Assembly: GCA_024276395.1 (NCBI GenBank)
Contig: JAJRXH010000100.1
Coordinates: forward strand, 1 to 12,728
Reading direction: 5' to 3'
Length of the DNA stretch: 12,728 nt
From: an archaeon
GTDB taxonomy: Archaea > Asgardarchaeota > Heimdallarchaeia > Hodarchaeales > S146-22
Positions 1-6,829 of the stretch are shown piece by piece. Each line of letters opens with the position of its first letter. Position 1 is the first letter of the stretch. A program made the position numbers and the translations under genes. The notes under the pieces are model-generated. The model did not search any database and was not told the DNA's origin. It was given only the letters and a program-made list of their open reading frames with translations.

Positions 1-918
1 ATCGGTCGCCCACGCTGTCCATGCGTGGCGCTCGTGTGGGACGAATGGGTGGTGAACGTCGAACTCGTGGGATTATCAGTAATTGATGACGGAAAGGGCT
101 GACCAATGCTCGGACTTTCCTTCCCCGCAGGATCTCTTGTCATCATTCGTGTTACTATCCAGTCACGTTCAAGGAACTGATTCGTGGGGTGACGTGAATG
201 CGCTAAAGAGTCATTTCTGACCTGAAATAAAAAAGTCGGGTCCCTTACAGTATTGGGTGCAGCCACGAGTGGTTACTTTACCACGAATGAGGTCATTCCA
301 GCCTTGAAAGTATCCGCCCTCATTCTCAAAGTCCGTTATTTCTCGAAATGATGCGACAAAAAACGTATTGAGGAGCATTATTGTCGCCGTGTTCGGAATC
401 CTTCCCGACAAAAAACAGCAAGGCAGCCTCCTCGTTTCACGATCCCTCGTCATGTCTCCTCACGTGGACCATCACTGGTGAAAAATCGGACGTGATTCTC
501 AAATAACGGAGTTTGAAAAACAGGGGTATCCGGAATAGGGATTTTGACGATCCATTGGATTCTCATTCTTCCACGATTAGCGGCCACGGGTGTCGATGCA
601 CGAGTCATAAGGAAAAAAACAGAATGGCGAGTGAAATGACGCTTCGTTGATGCTCGTGATCTTCCCGTGTTTCTTGCTGGTTCACGAGAAAAACCACGAA
701 GACAAGTCGTTGTTCGCTTTTCTTTCAAGCAACGAGTTAAAATAGCATTTGCCCAAGCATTCCCTATTTTTATGTTTACTTGGAATTGCCCATCAGATAT
801 TTTGGCCCGATACTGTTGTGACATTAATGTTGGTCACGTGGCTTTCTTCCGTGATGCTATTACTATCTTTTCCATTTCATGATGCATTACTTAGGAGATT
901 GAGGAAAAAAAGATTAGA
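1..918. other. Gene-poor region without an assignable gene
   Basis: I see no recognisable gene here. The stretch looks richer in G+C than the rest of the window, so chance open frames are long on both strands. The longest is a 124-codon frame (824-450, minus), which overlaps by ATGA an 80-codon frame (453-211, minus). Neither resembles a known family, and the first has no Shine-Dalgarno site. A plus frame reads 1-102 to a TGA, and a minus frame stays open from about 263 to the left edge; its last part is rich in Ser, Thr, Pro and His. One of these could be the edge of a real gene, but they conflict and the sequence does not decide between them. No tRNA, CRISPR array or transposase remnant was seen. 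Confidence 0.5.
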
Positions 919-1065
919 ATGATTACCACTCCTCTTGATTGTTTTCTACCATTTTCATTTATGGTGATTTTTTCCTTGGTCGTAATGAAAGGCATACACT
1001 TTTTACTGATGGGGACACTAATCGTTGGGGTGAATGAATCGTTACAGCGTTACTTGCTGCGGTAA
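919..1065 (+). CDS. Possible small membrane peptide (48 aa)
   Basis: This is a short frame with an ATG start. About 14 nt upstream lies GAGG, and a GGAG sits a little further upstream (895-898 region). The 48-residue product is strongly hydrophobic over roughly residues 8-37, enough for one or two membrane segments, and ends with a basic tail (QRYLLR). Its neighbours give no functional hint. AT-rich intergenic DNA often yields hydrophobic chance frames, so this may be noise; I list it because a start, a plausible ribosome site and a membrane segment coincide. Confidence 0.15.
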   Translation: MITTPLDCFLPFSFMVIFSLVVMKGIHFLLMGTLIVGVNESLQRYLLR

Positions 1066-1272
1066 CTGTATCAATGGACTTGCTAGAATTGCCTCCTAAT
1101 TACAAAGGCAGCTTAAGCAAGGAATGAAACTTTCAGATCTTATTAGATGAAAGTAAGTGCAAGGGAGCTCGCACGAAGAGGTTTATTTTAAAATGGTTTT
1201 GAATTCAATTCCAAGAGAAAGAAACAGAGCATTCTCCAAGTAAATGCTCATATTTCTTGTGGTGCTCGTGTC

Positions 1273-1539
1273 GTGAAATGTCCGTTTGATGCCTTGGATT
1301 TCGTCAATCCAGAAACTGGTGTAGTGATTCCTCCCGAGTACATCCGTACCTACAAGCAGGACCTAACGGGAGCAGAGCCGTGCAAATCACGTGATGTGCT
1401 GAATTGGAAAACTTGGTACCACAAGGCAGGCCTGGGAGACCAATCATCATTCTCATTGAGAGAATCCTATAGTCGTGAGGAGATGCAAACTTCGCTGTAC
1501 CTCCGTGAAATTGACGACCGTGGTAGGGAAAGGAAGTGA
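1273..1539 (+). CDS. Hypothetical protein, possibly a remnant (88 aa)
   Basis: I do not recognise this product. From the GTG start it contains segments such as NPETGVVIPPEYIR and VLNWKTWYH that look more like real protein than a random frame. The frame is open back to 1192, after a TAA at 1189-1191. A better ribosome site (AGAGGT at about 1178) precedes an ATG at 1193, but that frame ends after 16 codons. The gene could therefore be a longer one broken by an indel between 1193 and 1273. Its last 87 nt lie antisense to the 3' end of the VLRF1 gene, which has much stronger support. It is either a decayed or overlapping convergent gene, or chance. Confidence 0.2.
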   Translation: MKCPFDALDFVNPETGVVIPPEYIRTYKQDLTGAEPCKSRDVLNWKTWYHKAGLGDQSSFSLRESYSREEMQTSLYLREIDDRGRERK

Positions 1540-2075
1540 CGTGACGATTGCTTTCGTCCCGCGAAGTAGATTCTGTTCGTGGAAAATGATGTTACGATTG
1601 AGTCCTGGAGCATGATACACCAACACGTCACAATGATTGACGAATTCTTGATGTCGAGTTAACCAAGCATTGACTTCCAAGAAAAACTTGCGTTCTTGTT
1701 CACTTCGAAAATGTCCTCCAGCTGACAAGGCTTTCTTTCCCTTGGCGAATAACTTGGATTGTCTCATTCCTTGTTTTTTTTCGCACCACGTATCTGCCAA
1801 ATACCTTGTGTTTTACGGGATGATTTTCTCCAAAAAATCCAGCAGCGAATTTTCCGCCATAACATAGAATAACCATCCATCTCTTGAATTGCTCGAAAAA
1901 TTCTTCGATTGATACTATTGATGGTAGGATCTCTTTTTTCAAGAAAAAATTTCCATGTTACGATTTTAGCGGCGTCTGTCATGAGATGCGCTTTCGGGCT
2001 TTGATGAAGCACTCCTGCATCAATGATGGCTAATGTCTTGACATCATCGGGGATAGAAAAAATGGAAAATTTCAT
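1453..2075 (-). pseudogene. Vms1/ANKZF1-like peptidyl-tRNA hydrolase (VLRF1 family), interrupted by two frameshifts
   Basis: Three successive minus-strand frames join into one protein if one base is removed from an A6 run (1934-1939) and one from an A8 run (1774-1781). The result is 206 aa. Diagnostic parts, in reconstructed numbering, are a WMVILCYGGKFAAGFF strand (66-81), RYVVRKKQGMRQS (94-106), SAGG (117-120), a helix with conserved acidic residues (about 124-140), HAPGLNRNIIF (154-164) and LPFPT followed by E..R (180-194). This is the eRF1-domain-2-like VLRF1 fold of yeast Vms1 and human ANKZF1, which release peptidyl-tRNA from stalled 60S subunits; Q105 would be the catalytic glutamine. 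The ATG at 2075 is chosen because GGAG (2087-2084) lies 8 nt upstream. A TATA-like element sits at 2134-2144. The ankyrin and zinc-finger parts of the eukaryotic protein are absent, as expected for prokaryotic members. As written, no single frame encodes it. Confidence 0.8.
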
Positions 2076-2133
2076 GAACCCAACTCCAGATTTACTTGAT
2101 GACCGCAACTTGATTTGAGTTACTTGGTAATTG

Positions 2134-2144
2134 CTTAATTTTTC
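2134..2144 (-). promoter_or_regulatory. TATA-like element upstream of the VLRF1 gene
   Basis: Read on the minus strand this is GAAAAATTAAG. Its centre is about 64 nt before the ATG at 2075, which would leave a leader of roughly 40 nt carrying the GGAG ribosome site. The gene also lies 71 nt downstream of the hydrolase gene in the same direction, so read-through is possible. Confidence 0.3.
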
Positions 2145-2146
2145 AC

Positions 2147-3124
2147 TTAATTCTCGCCGCTGAAGGCCTTTCCTCGCTCAGAGAGTACGTGGTAAATCAT
2201 TGTCGCCACCAACTTGCAAGTACGACCATCCACATCGAATTCTGGATTAGTTTCAGTGAACTCGACAATTCGACTTTCGATGGTCTTTCCAGCAATCCGT
2301 GCCATTTCAACCACTTCCTCTGCCGTGAAACCCGTGGGGTAGCTAGCACTAACACCAGGAGCATCTGATGCACGTACGGCATCGAGATCAAAACCCCAAA
2401 AAATGGCAGTAAAGGATCTTGATTGAAAAATTTCTTGGAAAATTTCTTGGATGCCCTTTTTTCTCATTTCTTCAAGTTCATGCACGATGACACCTTTTTG
2501 GTCCAAGTATTCACGATAGATGGGGGAATTAGCAAGGGATTCCGATCCTAGTTCGAAGAGATTGGTAGTTTTGATGATGTTTTCTTCGAGGAGCAAGCGA
2601 TAGGGGGTTCCACTGTTACGAGGATCAAGATCACGAACATCAAAGTGTTTATCGATGTTAAAGACCAGCACGTCGTCTTTCATGATGTTGTCGCATAGAC
2701 CAGCACAATCGGGATAAGAAATATCATTACCTCCGCCAAGCACGATCACGAGAGGGACAGATCGTGTTAGTTCCTTGATCACGCTGCGCAAGCGTTCGTG
2801 AGTCTCTTCCAGTGTCTTGCCGATTTTAACATCCCCAACATCGACAATCTTTAATTTTTGGATGAATTTGTTCGTGGAATAACGGTAGAGCCATTTTCTA
2901 ATTTCTCGTGGCGCTTTTCCTGCTCCGGGACGTCCATTATTTCGCCTTACTCCTTCGTCTTGAGGACATCCCAGAATAACCGCATCGGCATCTGGGAATT
3001 CTTCTGCCTCAAAACTGAAGGATTGAATGAGTCTACGCTCATTTGGATCGTGTGGTCTATATGATTGGATTTCTTCACTAACCGGGACAAGTAGCTCAAT
3101 GATTTCGGTCATGATCTTGTTCAT
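2147..3124 (-). CDS. Arginase/agmatinase-superfamily hydrolase, formimidoylglutamase-like
   Basis: The 325-aa product is a ureohydrolase-fold enzyme, which cleaves guanidino- or formimino-type C-N bonds at a two-Mn centre, probably in the cytosol. Numbered from ATG 3124, the metal motifs are GGGND (about 130-134), DKHFD (158-162) and FDLD (245-248). The SGTPYR segment after DKHFDVR, and DAPGVSASYPTGF, resemble HutG-type formimidoylglutamases (histidine degradation) more than arginases or agmatinases. The first Mn ligand, His in arginases (GGDH), is Asn133 here. An EFTETNP segment sits near the C-terminus. GTG 3133 is part of the GAGGTG ribosome site (3136-3131), so ATG 3124, 6 nt downstream, is preferred. 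No other histidine-catabolism gene is in the window, so the substrate is uncertain. Confidence 0.8.
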   Translation of the reverse strand: MNKIMTEIIELLVPVSEEIQSYRPHDPNERRLIQSFSFEAEEFPDADAVILGCPQDEGVRRNNGRPGAGKAPREIRKWLYRYSTNKFIQKLKIVDVGDVKIGKTLEETHERLRSVIKELTRSVPLVIVLGGGNDISYPDCAGLCDNIMKDDVLVFNIDKHFDVRDLDPRNSGTPYRLLLEENIIKTTNLFELGSESLANSPIYREYLDQKGVIVHELEEMRKKGIQEIFQEIFQSRSFTAIFWGFDLDAVRASDAPGVSASYPTGFTAEEVVEMARIAGKTIESRIVEFTETNPEFDVDGRTCKLVATMIYHVLSERGKAFSGEN

Positions 3125-3130
3125 AACTAG

Positions 3131-3136
3131 CACCTC
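3131..3136 (-). promoter_or_regulatory. Ribosome binding site GAGGTG that fixes the hydrolase start
   Basis: GAGGTG on the minus strand lies 6 nt before ATG 3124. The GTG at 3133 is in frame but is part of this site, so it is unlikely to be the start. Confidence 0.6.
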
Positions 3137-3165
3137 ACTTGTTTTCTTTTTCCTTAAAGGTACAT

Positions 3166-3175
3166 CTTAATATTT
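3166..3175 (-). promoter_or_regulatory. TATA-like box of the hydrolase gene
   Basis: Read on the minus strand as AAATATTAAG. Placing transcription about 25 nt downstream (near 3145) gives a leader of about 20 nt containing the GAGGTG site, which is normal for archaea. It lies in the 85-nt gap after the acetyltransferase gene, so the hydrolase is probably transcribed separately. Confidence 0.4.
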
Positions 3176-3209
3176 GTCCGTTAACTGGAGTTCATATGCA
3201 TCTAAATCA

Positions 3210-3797
3210 TCATTCACTTGAAAAGGGCACGTATTTCATGGTTAAGGCTTCTTCAAGATCTGGAGGTAATTGGAATTCGGATGCTAAAAGATCCATTAAA
3301 ATGACATCATGGTATTGCCCGTGAAGATAGCGTGCCTCTCTCCACCTTCCCACTTCCTTGAAACCGATTTTGAGATAACTCTTGATGGCTCGCCTGTTAT
3401 ATGCATAGACCCTCAAGTGCACTGAATGCAGATTGAGGACATTAAATCCATAATACAATAAGAGGAGCATGGCCTCGGTTCCATATCCCTTTCCTTGGTA
3501 TGCCTCATTCCAGATGGTAATGCCAGCTTCAGCGCGCCGGTTAACCCAGTCCACGGATCCCAATGAAGTTCCTCCGATGAGTAGTTCTTCTGCTAAGGTC
3601 TCAATGCCAAATTGGAATAATCGTAGTGTCTTGAAGCCCTTCCAAGAAGTCTTGATGAATTCTTCTTCATCTTGCACCGAATGAGGTACAATTGAGGCCA
3701 AGTAAGCCCGTAGTTCAAATCTATTCCAATATTTCACGATTTCCTTGGCATCAGATAATCGCAATGCCCGTAATCGGACTTTCATTCCCTCAATCAT
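3210..3797 (-). CDS. GNAT-family N-acetyltransferase, RimJ/RimL type
   Basis: The 195-aa product is a single GNAT domain. Family members transfer acetyl from acetyl-CoA to an amine, often a protein N-terminus or a small molecule. The N-terminal VRLRALRLSDAKEIVKYWN is the usual first strand and helix. The GITIWNEAYQGKGYGTEAM stretch (92-110) is strand 4 plus the pyrophosphate-binding loop (QGKGYGTE, 101-108). RVYAYNRRAIKSYLKIGF (129-146) is the typical C-terminal part with the Asn-x-x-Ala helix. About 25 residues follow the domain, ending SSE. Neither ATG 3797 nor the in-frame ATG 3785 has a well-placed ribosome site. It lies 124 nt downstream of the four-gene cluster in the same direction and may be transcribed with it or on its own. 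The substrate cannot be told. Confidence 0.85.
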   Translation of the reverse strand: MIEGMKVRLRALRLSDAKEIVKYWNRFELRAYLASIVPHSVQDEEEFIKTSWKGFKTLRLFQFGIETLAEELLIGGTSLGSVDWVNRRAEAGITIWNEAYQGKGYGTEAMLLLLYYGFNVLNLHSVHLRVYAYNRRAIKSYLKIGFKEVGRWREARYLHGQYHDVILMDLLASEFQLPPDLEEALTMKYVPFSSE

Positions 3798-3864
3798 TGG
3801 ATTTCACGACCCCAGAAATATCAAATGCTTGGTTTTGCCCGATTGCCACTTTTTTTAGTAACCC

Positions 3865-3906
3865 GTCAATTTCACCATCAAATTGATGGTCAAAATGCAG
3901 ATTGAC
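3865..3906. repeat. Two-tier inverted repeat between the cluster and the acetyltransferase gene
   Basis: An inner perfect stem (ACCATCA 3874-3880, TGATGGT 3884-3890) closes a 3-nt loop. Outside it, GTCAAT (3865-3870) pairs with ATTGAC (3901-3906), with unequal spacers of 3 and 10 nt. In the minus direction it lies 16 nt after the stop at 3922. It is not followed by a U tract on that strand, so it is not a classical intrinsic terminator. It could be an RNA processing or stabilising element at the 3' end of the cluster transcript, or a protein-binding site. Confidence 0.45.
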
Positions 3907-3921
3907 ATGGTAATGATGGCA

Positions 3922-4983
3922 TCAAATTCTTAATTCGGCTAACAGATTCACGATGCGTTCTTCGATCTTCTCGTCCAGATATCGCAGTATCATCCTTAGG
4001 CTGTCATTAAAAAGTATCTTACCTCTCTTGCTTGGTAAACGCCATTGTTTCATCAAGTTTCGGATGCTTTTGACGGGTAATGCCCGTGATTGAGTTGAAT
4101 GAATCAGCAGTTGCATGAAGGCGCGCCATTTAGGGGCTAGGGTTAACGGAAGAACAGCCATAAAGGTTCCTCCAGCCTGTAACCGGTCTTCCTTTTCCTT
4201 AAAATCAATACCTGTTAACTGAGGGAACAAGAAGACAAAGTATTGAGGATGGAGAGTGCCATTGCTAGAAATGACGTGATGTTCAAACCATAATCCTTGT
4301 ACGGGATGAAAAGCTAGCATATCTTGGAGTGCGAGGATGAGCAAGTGGCAGTATTGCTTGATTTTCTTGGTAGTCGATGTAGCTGTGGACGAGTCATCGA
4401 CAGAAGTCCAAAAGTAGGGGACTTGTTGTTGAGCTCTTGACGGAGTTTTCATAGTATAGAGTTGCGAAAAATCCCATTTGGGCATGGACCACTCCTTTTG
4501 TTGATCTAGTTCAAGGATGACAGGTGCCATTTCATCATATAGGTGAAGCCACTTGTTGAGGAGCGGTAGATGATCACGTCCTCTTGCTGCTAGGAAGGAG
4601 GTCAACGTAGACCGATTTTCAAATTCTTGGCAATTAGTAAGGGATACAAAATGCTTGTGACTTGCGCCATTTTGCGTGAGCACGTAACCGAATCCAATTT
4701 CTAATGTAGGTTGATCACGTGATGATGGGAAAAAAACGGTATTTGAATGATCTTGAACGGCATCATGTAACCACTTTCTCAATTCTACCATATTATCATA
4801 GAAGGCACCTAATAATGCCGTCAAAGTGGCCAGTTCTTCGCTAGAGTGGTCTTTCGAGATTTCTAATCCACTTAATCCTTGTGACGTGGTGATGATGGCT
4901 GTGCGGAGACGCTTGCTCCTCATAAGGAATTTTTGCACTCGTGTTTGCCAGGTTTCAAAGGTGGAATCATCTAGAGAGGTCAT
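3922..4983 (-). CDS. Uncharacterised protein with possible N-terminal Roadblock/LC7-like domain (last gene of the cluster)
   Basis: I do not recognise the 353-aa product as a whole. Residues about 15-75 (RLRTAIITTSQGLSGLEI, then SSEELATLTALLGAFYDNMVEL) follow the start of Roadblock/LC7 proteins: helix, hydrophobic strand ending in a QGL turn, second strand, then an Ala/Leu-rich helix. Roadblock proteins are small dimeric partners of GTPases. The next strands (about 93-115) could complete the fold but are divergent. The remaining 230 residues show mixed helix and strand, a His- and aromatic-rich centre (about 224-255) and a helical C-terminus; no membrane segment or catalytic motif is evident. 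It starts 16 nt after the membrane-protein gene, with GGAAGTG shortly upstream, which implies co-transcription. The Roadblock assignment is a hypothesis. Confidence 0.7.
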   Translation of the reverse strand: MTSLDDSTFETWQTRVQKFLMRSKRLRTAIITTSQGLSGLEISKDHSSEELATLTALLGAFYDNMVELRKWLHDAVQDHSNTVFFPSSRDQPTLEIGFGYVLTQNGASHKHFVSLTNCQEFENRSTLTSFLAARGRDHLPLLNKWLHLYDEMAPVILELDQQKEWSMPKWDFSQLYTMKTPSRAQQQVPYFWTSVDDSSTATSTTKKIKQYCHLLILALQDMLAFHPVQGLWFEHHVISSNGTLHPQYFVFLFPQLTGIDFKEKEDRLQAGGTFMAVLPLTLAPKWRAFMQLLIHSTQSRALPVKSIRNLMKQWRLPSKRGKILFNDSLRMILRYLDEKIEERIVNLLAELRI

Positions 4984-4999
4984 ATCTGGGCACTTCCAA

Positions 5000-6826
5000 T
5001 CACTTTCTAACAGTGGATGTTAATAAAAGTTTCAGCGTGGGGAAAGGAGTTCGATGATAGATCACGGGATTGATCACGTAATGCTTGAAAAGTGCTTCCA
5101 CGAAAGATTCTGGGCTTTCCTTGAAGACGCGATTGACCAGTTTATCTAGATCATTAAGTGGGATTTCGACCGTGGTAATCCACGAGATGATGCCTAGTAA
5201 TGAGTAGATGATCACGAACAAGGCACCTTCAATGAGGAAGAAGGAAGGGAGCACATTCATTACTTCTACTGGCACTAGTTCATTGCTTTCAAGAAGAGAC
5301 ATAATCACGTCGTAGCTGAGGATGGCAACTGTCGTGAAGAAAACAAAGATTTCAAAGAACCTAAGGACAACTCTTCTTGCTTTCTTTCGAACCTCTTGGT
5401 ACTCCGCGGGTGCATTCAAGGCATAAAGAAAATCATGAAGAATGTTGCGGAGAAAGAATTCAAACTTCCACCTAGAAATGAAAGCGGGAATGAAGTTTTT
5501 TTTCGTCATGGAAGGATGGATAAAGATAAATTTTACGGGATAATAGATGGAAAGAAACAAGATGCTCCCTACTAGAGCAGTCATTGCGTGAACGCTCACA
5601 GGATCATCATTCATTGCAAGTAAGTATTTTCCAAGGAGCATAAATGAGCCTTCAAAAGCGATGTAAGCGAGCATCAATAGATAATACAAGACCATGTAAT
5701 TGCTAGATTGCCAAATGAATCCCAAGAGTGATCCGTTCGTCAATCTTTCTATTTTTCTGGTTAACGTGCTGATGAAATGAGAGTTTTCCACTTCTTTCAT
5801 CACTAATTCGCTCAAAAAACCATTGTTGCTCTCTAAAAAGGGTGCATTACTCAAAATCTCGTGTAATTGTTGATAGAACATTCGCTGATACATGAAGGTT
5901 CTTTTCACGGCAAACATTTGGTGAGCAGTCAAGAATGCAAGAATGATCAAGCTGAATACCGCAACACCTAGTCGAAGCATTGAGGATGAAAGCAAGGCTG
6001 GAAGTTGATGAATGATCAAATATAATGCAGCTGTACCAAGAAATAAAAGATTAAGTAGTGTTAAAAAGTTCGAGCTGACCACGCGTTCAAGATTATTCCA
6101 CAAGAAGTCATGACGGGTCCGTAATGCCATGATCCATTGGTAGACCATTGAGGTGATAACGGTAAAGGTTAACGTGGTGACTAACGCTAATGCCGTGATG
6201 AGGAACACGTCAGAGGGGAGTGGGCTCATTGTCACCAGCAAAGATATCAGCCCCAGCAATGAAAGATACCCCACGACGACCAAAAAGATGTTTTTATTCC
6301 TTGCTGGAGGTGTACCAAGGAAGGTAATGAATGAACAAAGGCTGATCCGATTCGATGAGCTGGTGATGAGCTTTCTTCTTGAATTAGATGTACTTTCCAC
6401 GGAAATGACCATGCGTTGCTGCAAGGGAGAGAAAACATTGCTTTCTAACAAGTATTGGATGCGTTTTAGTCCCGCATATGTCAAGGATACTTCACTCGTG
6501 TTCACGTCCACGATAACAAATCCATTCTCTTCCCAACTGTCCCATGTCTTATCTAATGAACTTAAATCCCAAGGAAATTCAGCAGCTAGAAGAAGATTAC
6601 TTTCTTGTTGCTGTGTCTTCATGGTAAGAGAGATAAGAGCGCTAACCATTCTCTCTAATTCATCAAGAATAGATCCTCTTTCGATTTCTTCGAGAGTGAT
6701 GGACCGTTCATCTAGTAGCAAGTAGAGTGATAGAAGTAGTAAATCGGATCGCAAGGTCAAAAGGTCGGGATCATATTCAGTTTCAGGTGATACTTTACAT
6801 TCTAAGGTTGGTTTTAACATTTTCAT
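5000..6826 (-). CDS. Polytopic membrane protein (about 8 TM) with N-terminal winged-helix-like region
   Basis: The 608-aa protein has two parts. Residues 1-170 are soluble: a helix pair (25-68, with ITLEEIERG) and EENGFVIVDVNTSEVSLTYAGLKRI (99-123) resemble winged-helix DNA- or protein-binding segments. After that I see hydrophobic segments at about 180-200, 204-228, 253-275, 284-305, 376-400, 415-437, 488-510 and 525-551. A charged soluble loop lies at about 306-375 and a soluble tail follows 552. There is no signal peptide, and no transporter motif I recognise. ATG 6826 follows the preceding stop codon by 3 nt, and AGGTGAT overlapping that stop serves as ribosome site, so translation is probably coupled; ATG 6820 is an alternative. 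It is the presumed membrane anchor of the cluster. The function is unknown. Confidence 0.8.
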   Translation of the reverse strand: MKMLKPTLECKVSPETEYDPDLLTLRSDLLLLSLYLLLDERSITLEEIERGSILDELERMVSALISLTMKTQQQESNLLLAAEFPWDLSSLDKTWDSWEENGFVIVDVNTSEVSLTYAGLKRIQYLLESNVFSPLQQRMVISVESTSNSRRKLITSSSNRISLCSFITFLGTPPARNKNIFLVVVGYLSLLGLISLLVTMSPLPSDVFLITALALVTTLTFTVITSMVYQWIMALRTRHDFLWNNLERVVSSNFLTLLNLLFLGTAALYLIIHQLPALLSSSMLRLGVAVFSLIILAFLTAHQMFAVKRTFMYQRMFYQQLHEILSNAPFLESNNGFLSELVMKEVENSHFISTLTRKIERLTNGSLLGFIWQSSNYMVLYYLLMLAYIAFEGSFMLLGKYLLAMNDDPVSVHAMTALVGSILFLSIYYPVKFIFIHPSMTKKNFIPAFISRWKFEFFLRNILHDFLYALNAPAEYQEVRKKARRVVLRFFEIFVFFTTVAILSYDVIMSLLESNELVPVEVMNVLPSFFLIEGALFVIIYSLLGIISWITTVEIPLNDLDKLVNRVFKESPESFVEALFKHYVINPVIYHRTPFPTLKLLLTSTVRK

Positions 6827-6829
6827 CCA

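Noticed and set aside
95..135. On the minus strand, AAGGAAAGTCCG resembles conserved region I of RNase P RNA
   Set aside because: Only one 11-base element matches, with one mismatch; I could not build the P2/P3/P4 helices around it, and the other conserved regions would lie outside the window. A match of this quality by chance is not unlikely.
211..453. 80-codon minus frame overlapping the previous one by ATGA with GAGGAG just upstream
   Set aside because: The join looks operon-like but GAGGAG is only 2 nt from the ATG, and the product resembles nothing known.
450..824. Minus frame starting VNIKIGNAWANAILTR, faintly like the start of an Alba-domain protein
   Set aside because: The following residues do not fit the Alba RGRGRAI region in any frame, composition is Arg/Thr-heavy, and no ribosome site precedes the ATG.
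3850..3856. T7 run as a terminator
   Set aside because: It is on the plus strand, while the flanking genes are on the minus strand, where it reads as A7.
5496..5503. T8 run (A8 in the coding strand) as a further slippage site
   Set aside because: The 608-aa frame continues unbroken through it, so nothing indicates slippage here.
6153..6725. 190-codon plus-strand frame
   Set aside because: It lies wholly antisense to the membrane-protein gene, which has clear hydrophobic segments and operon context.
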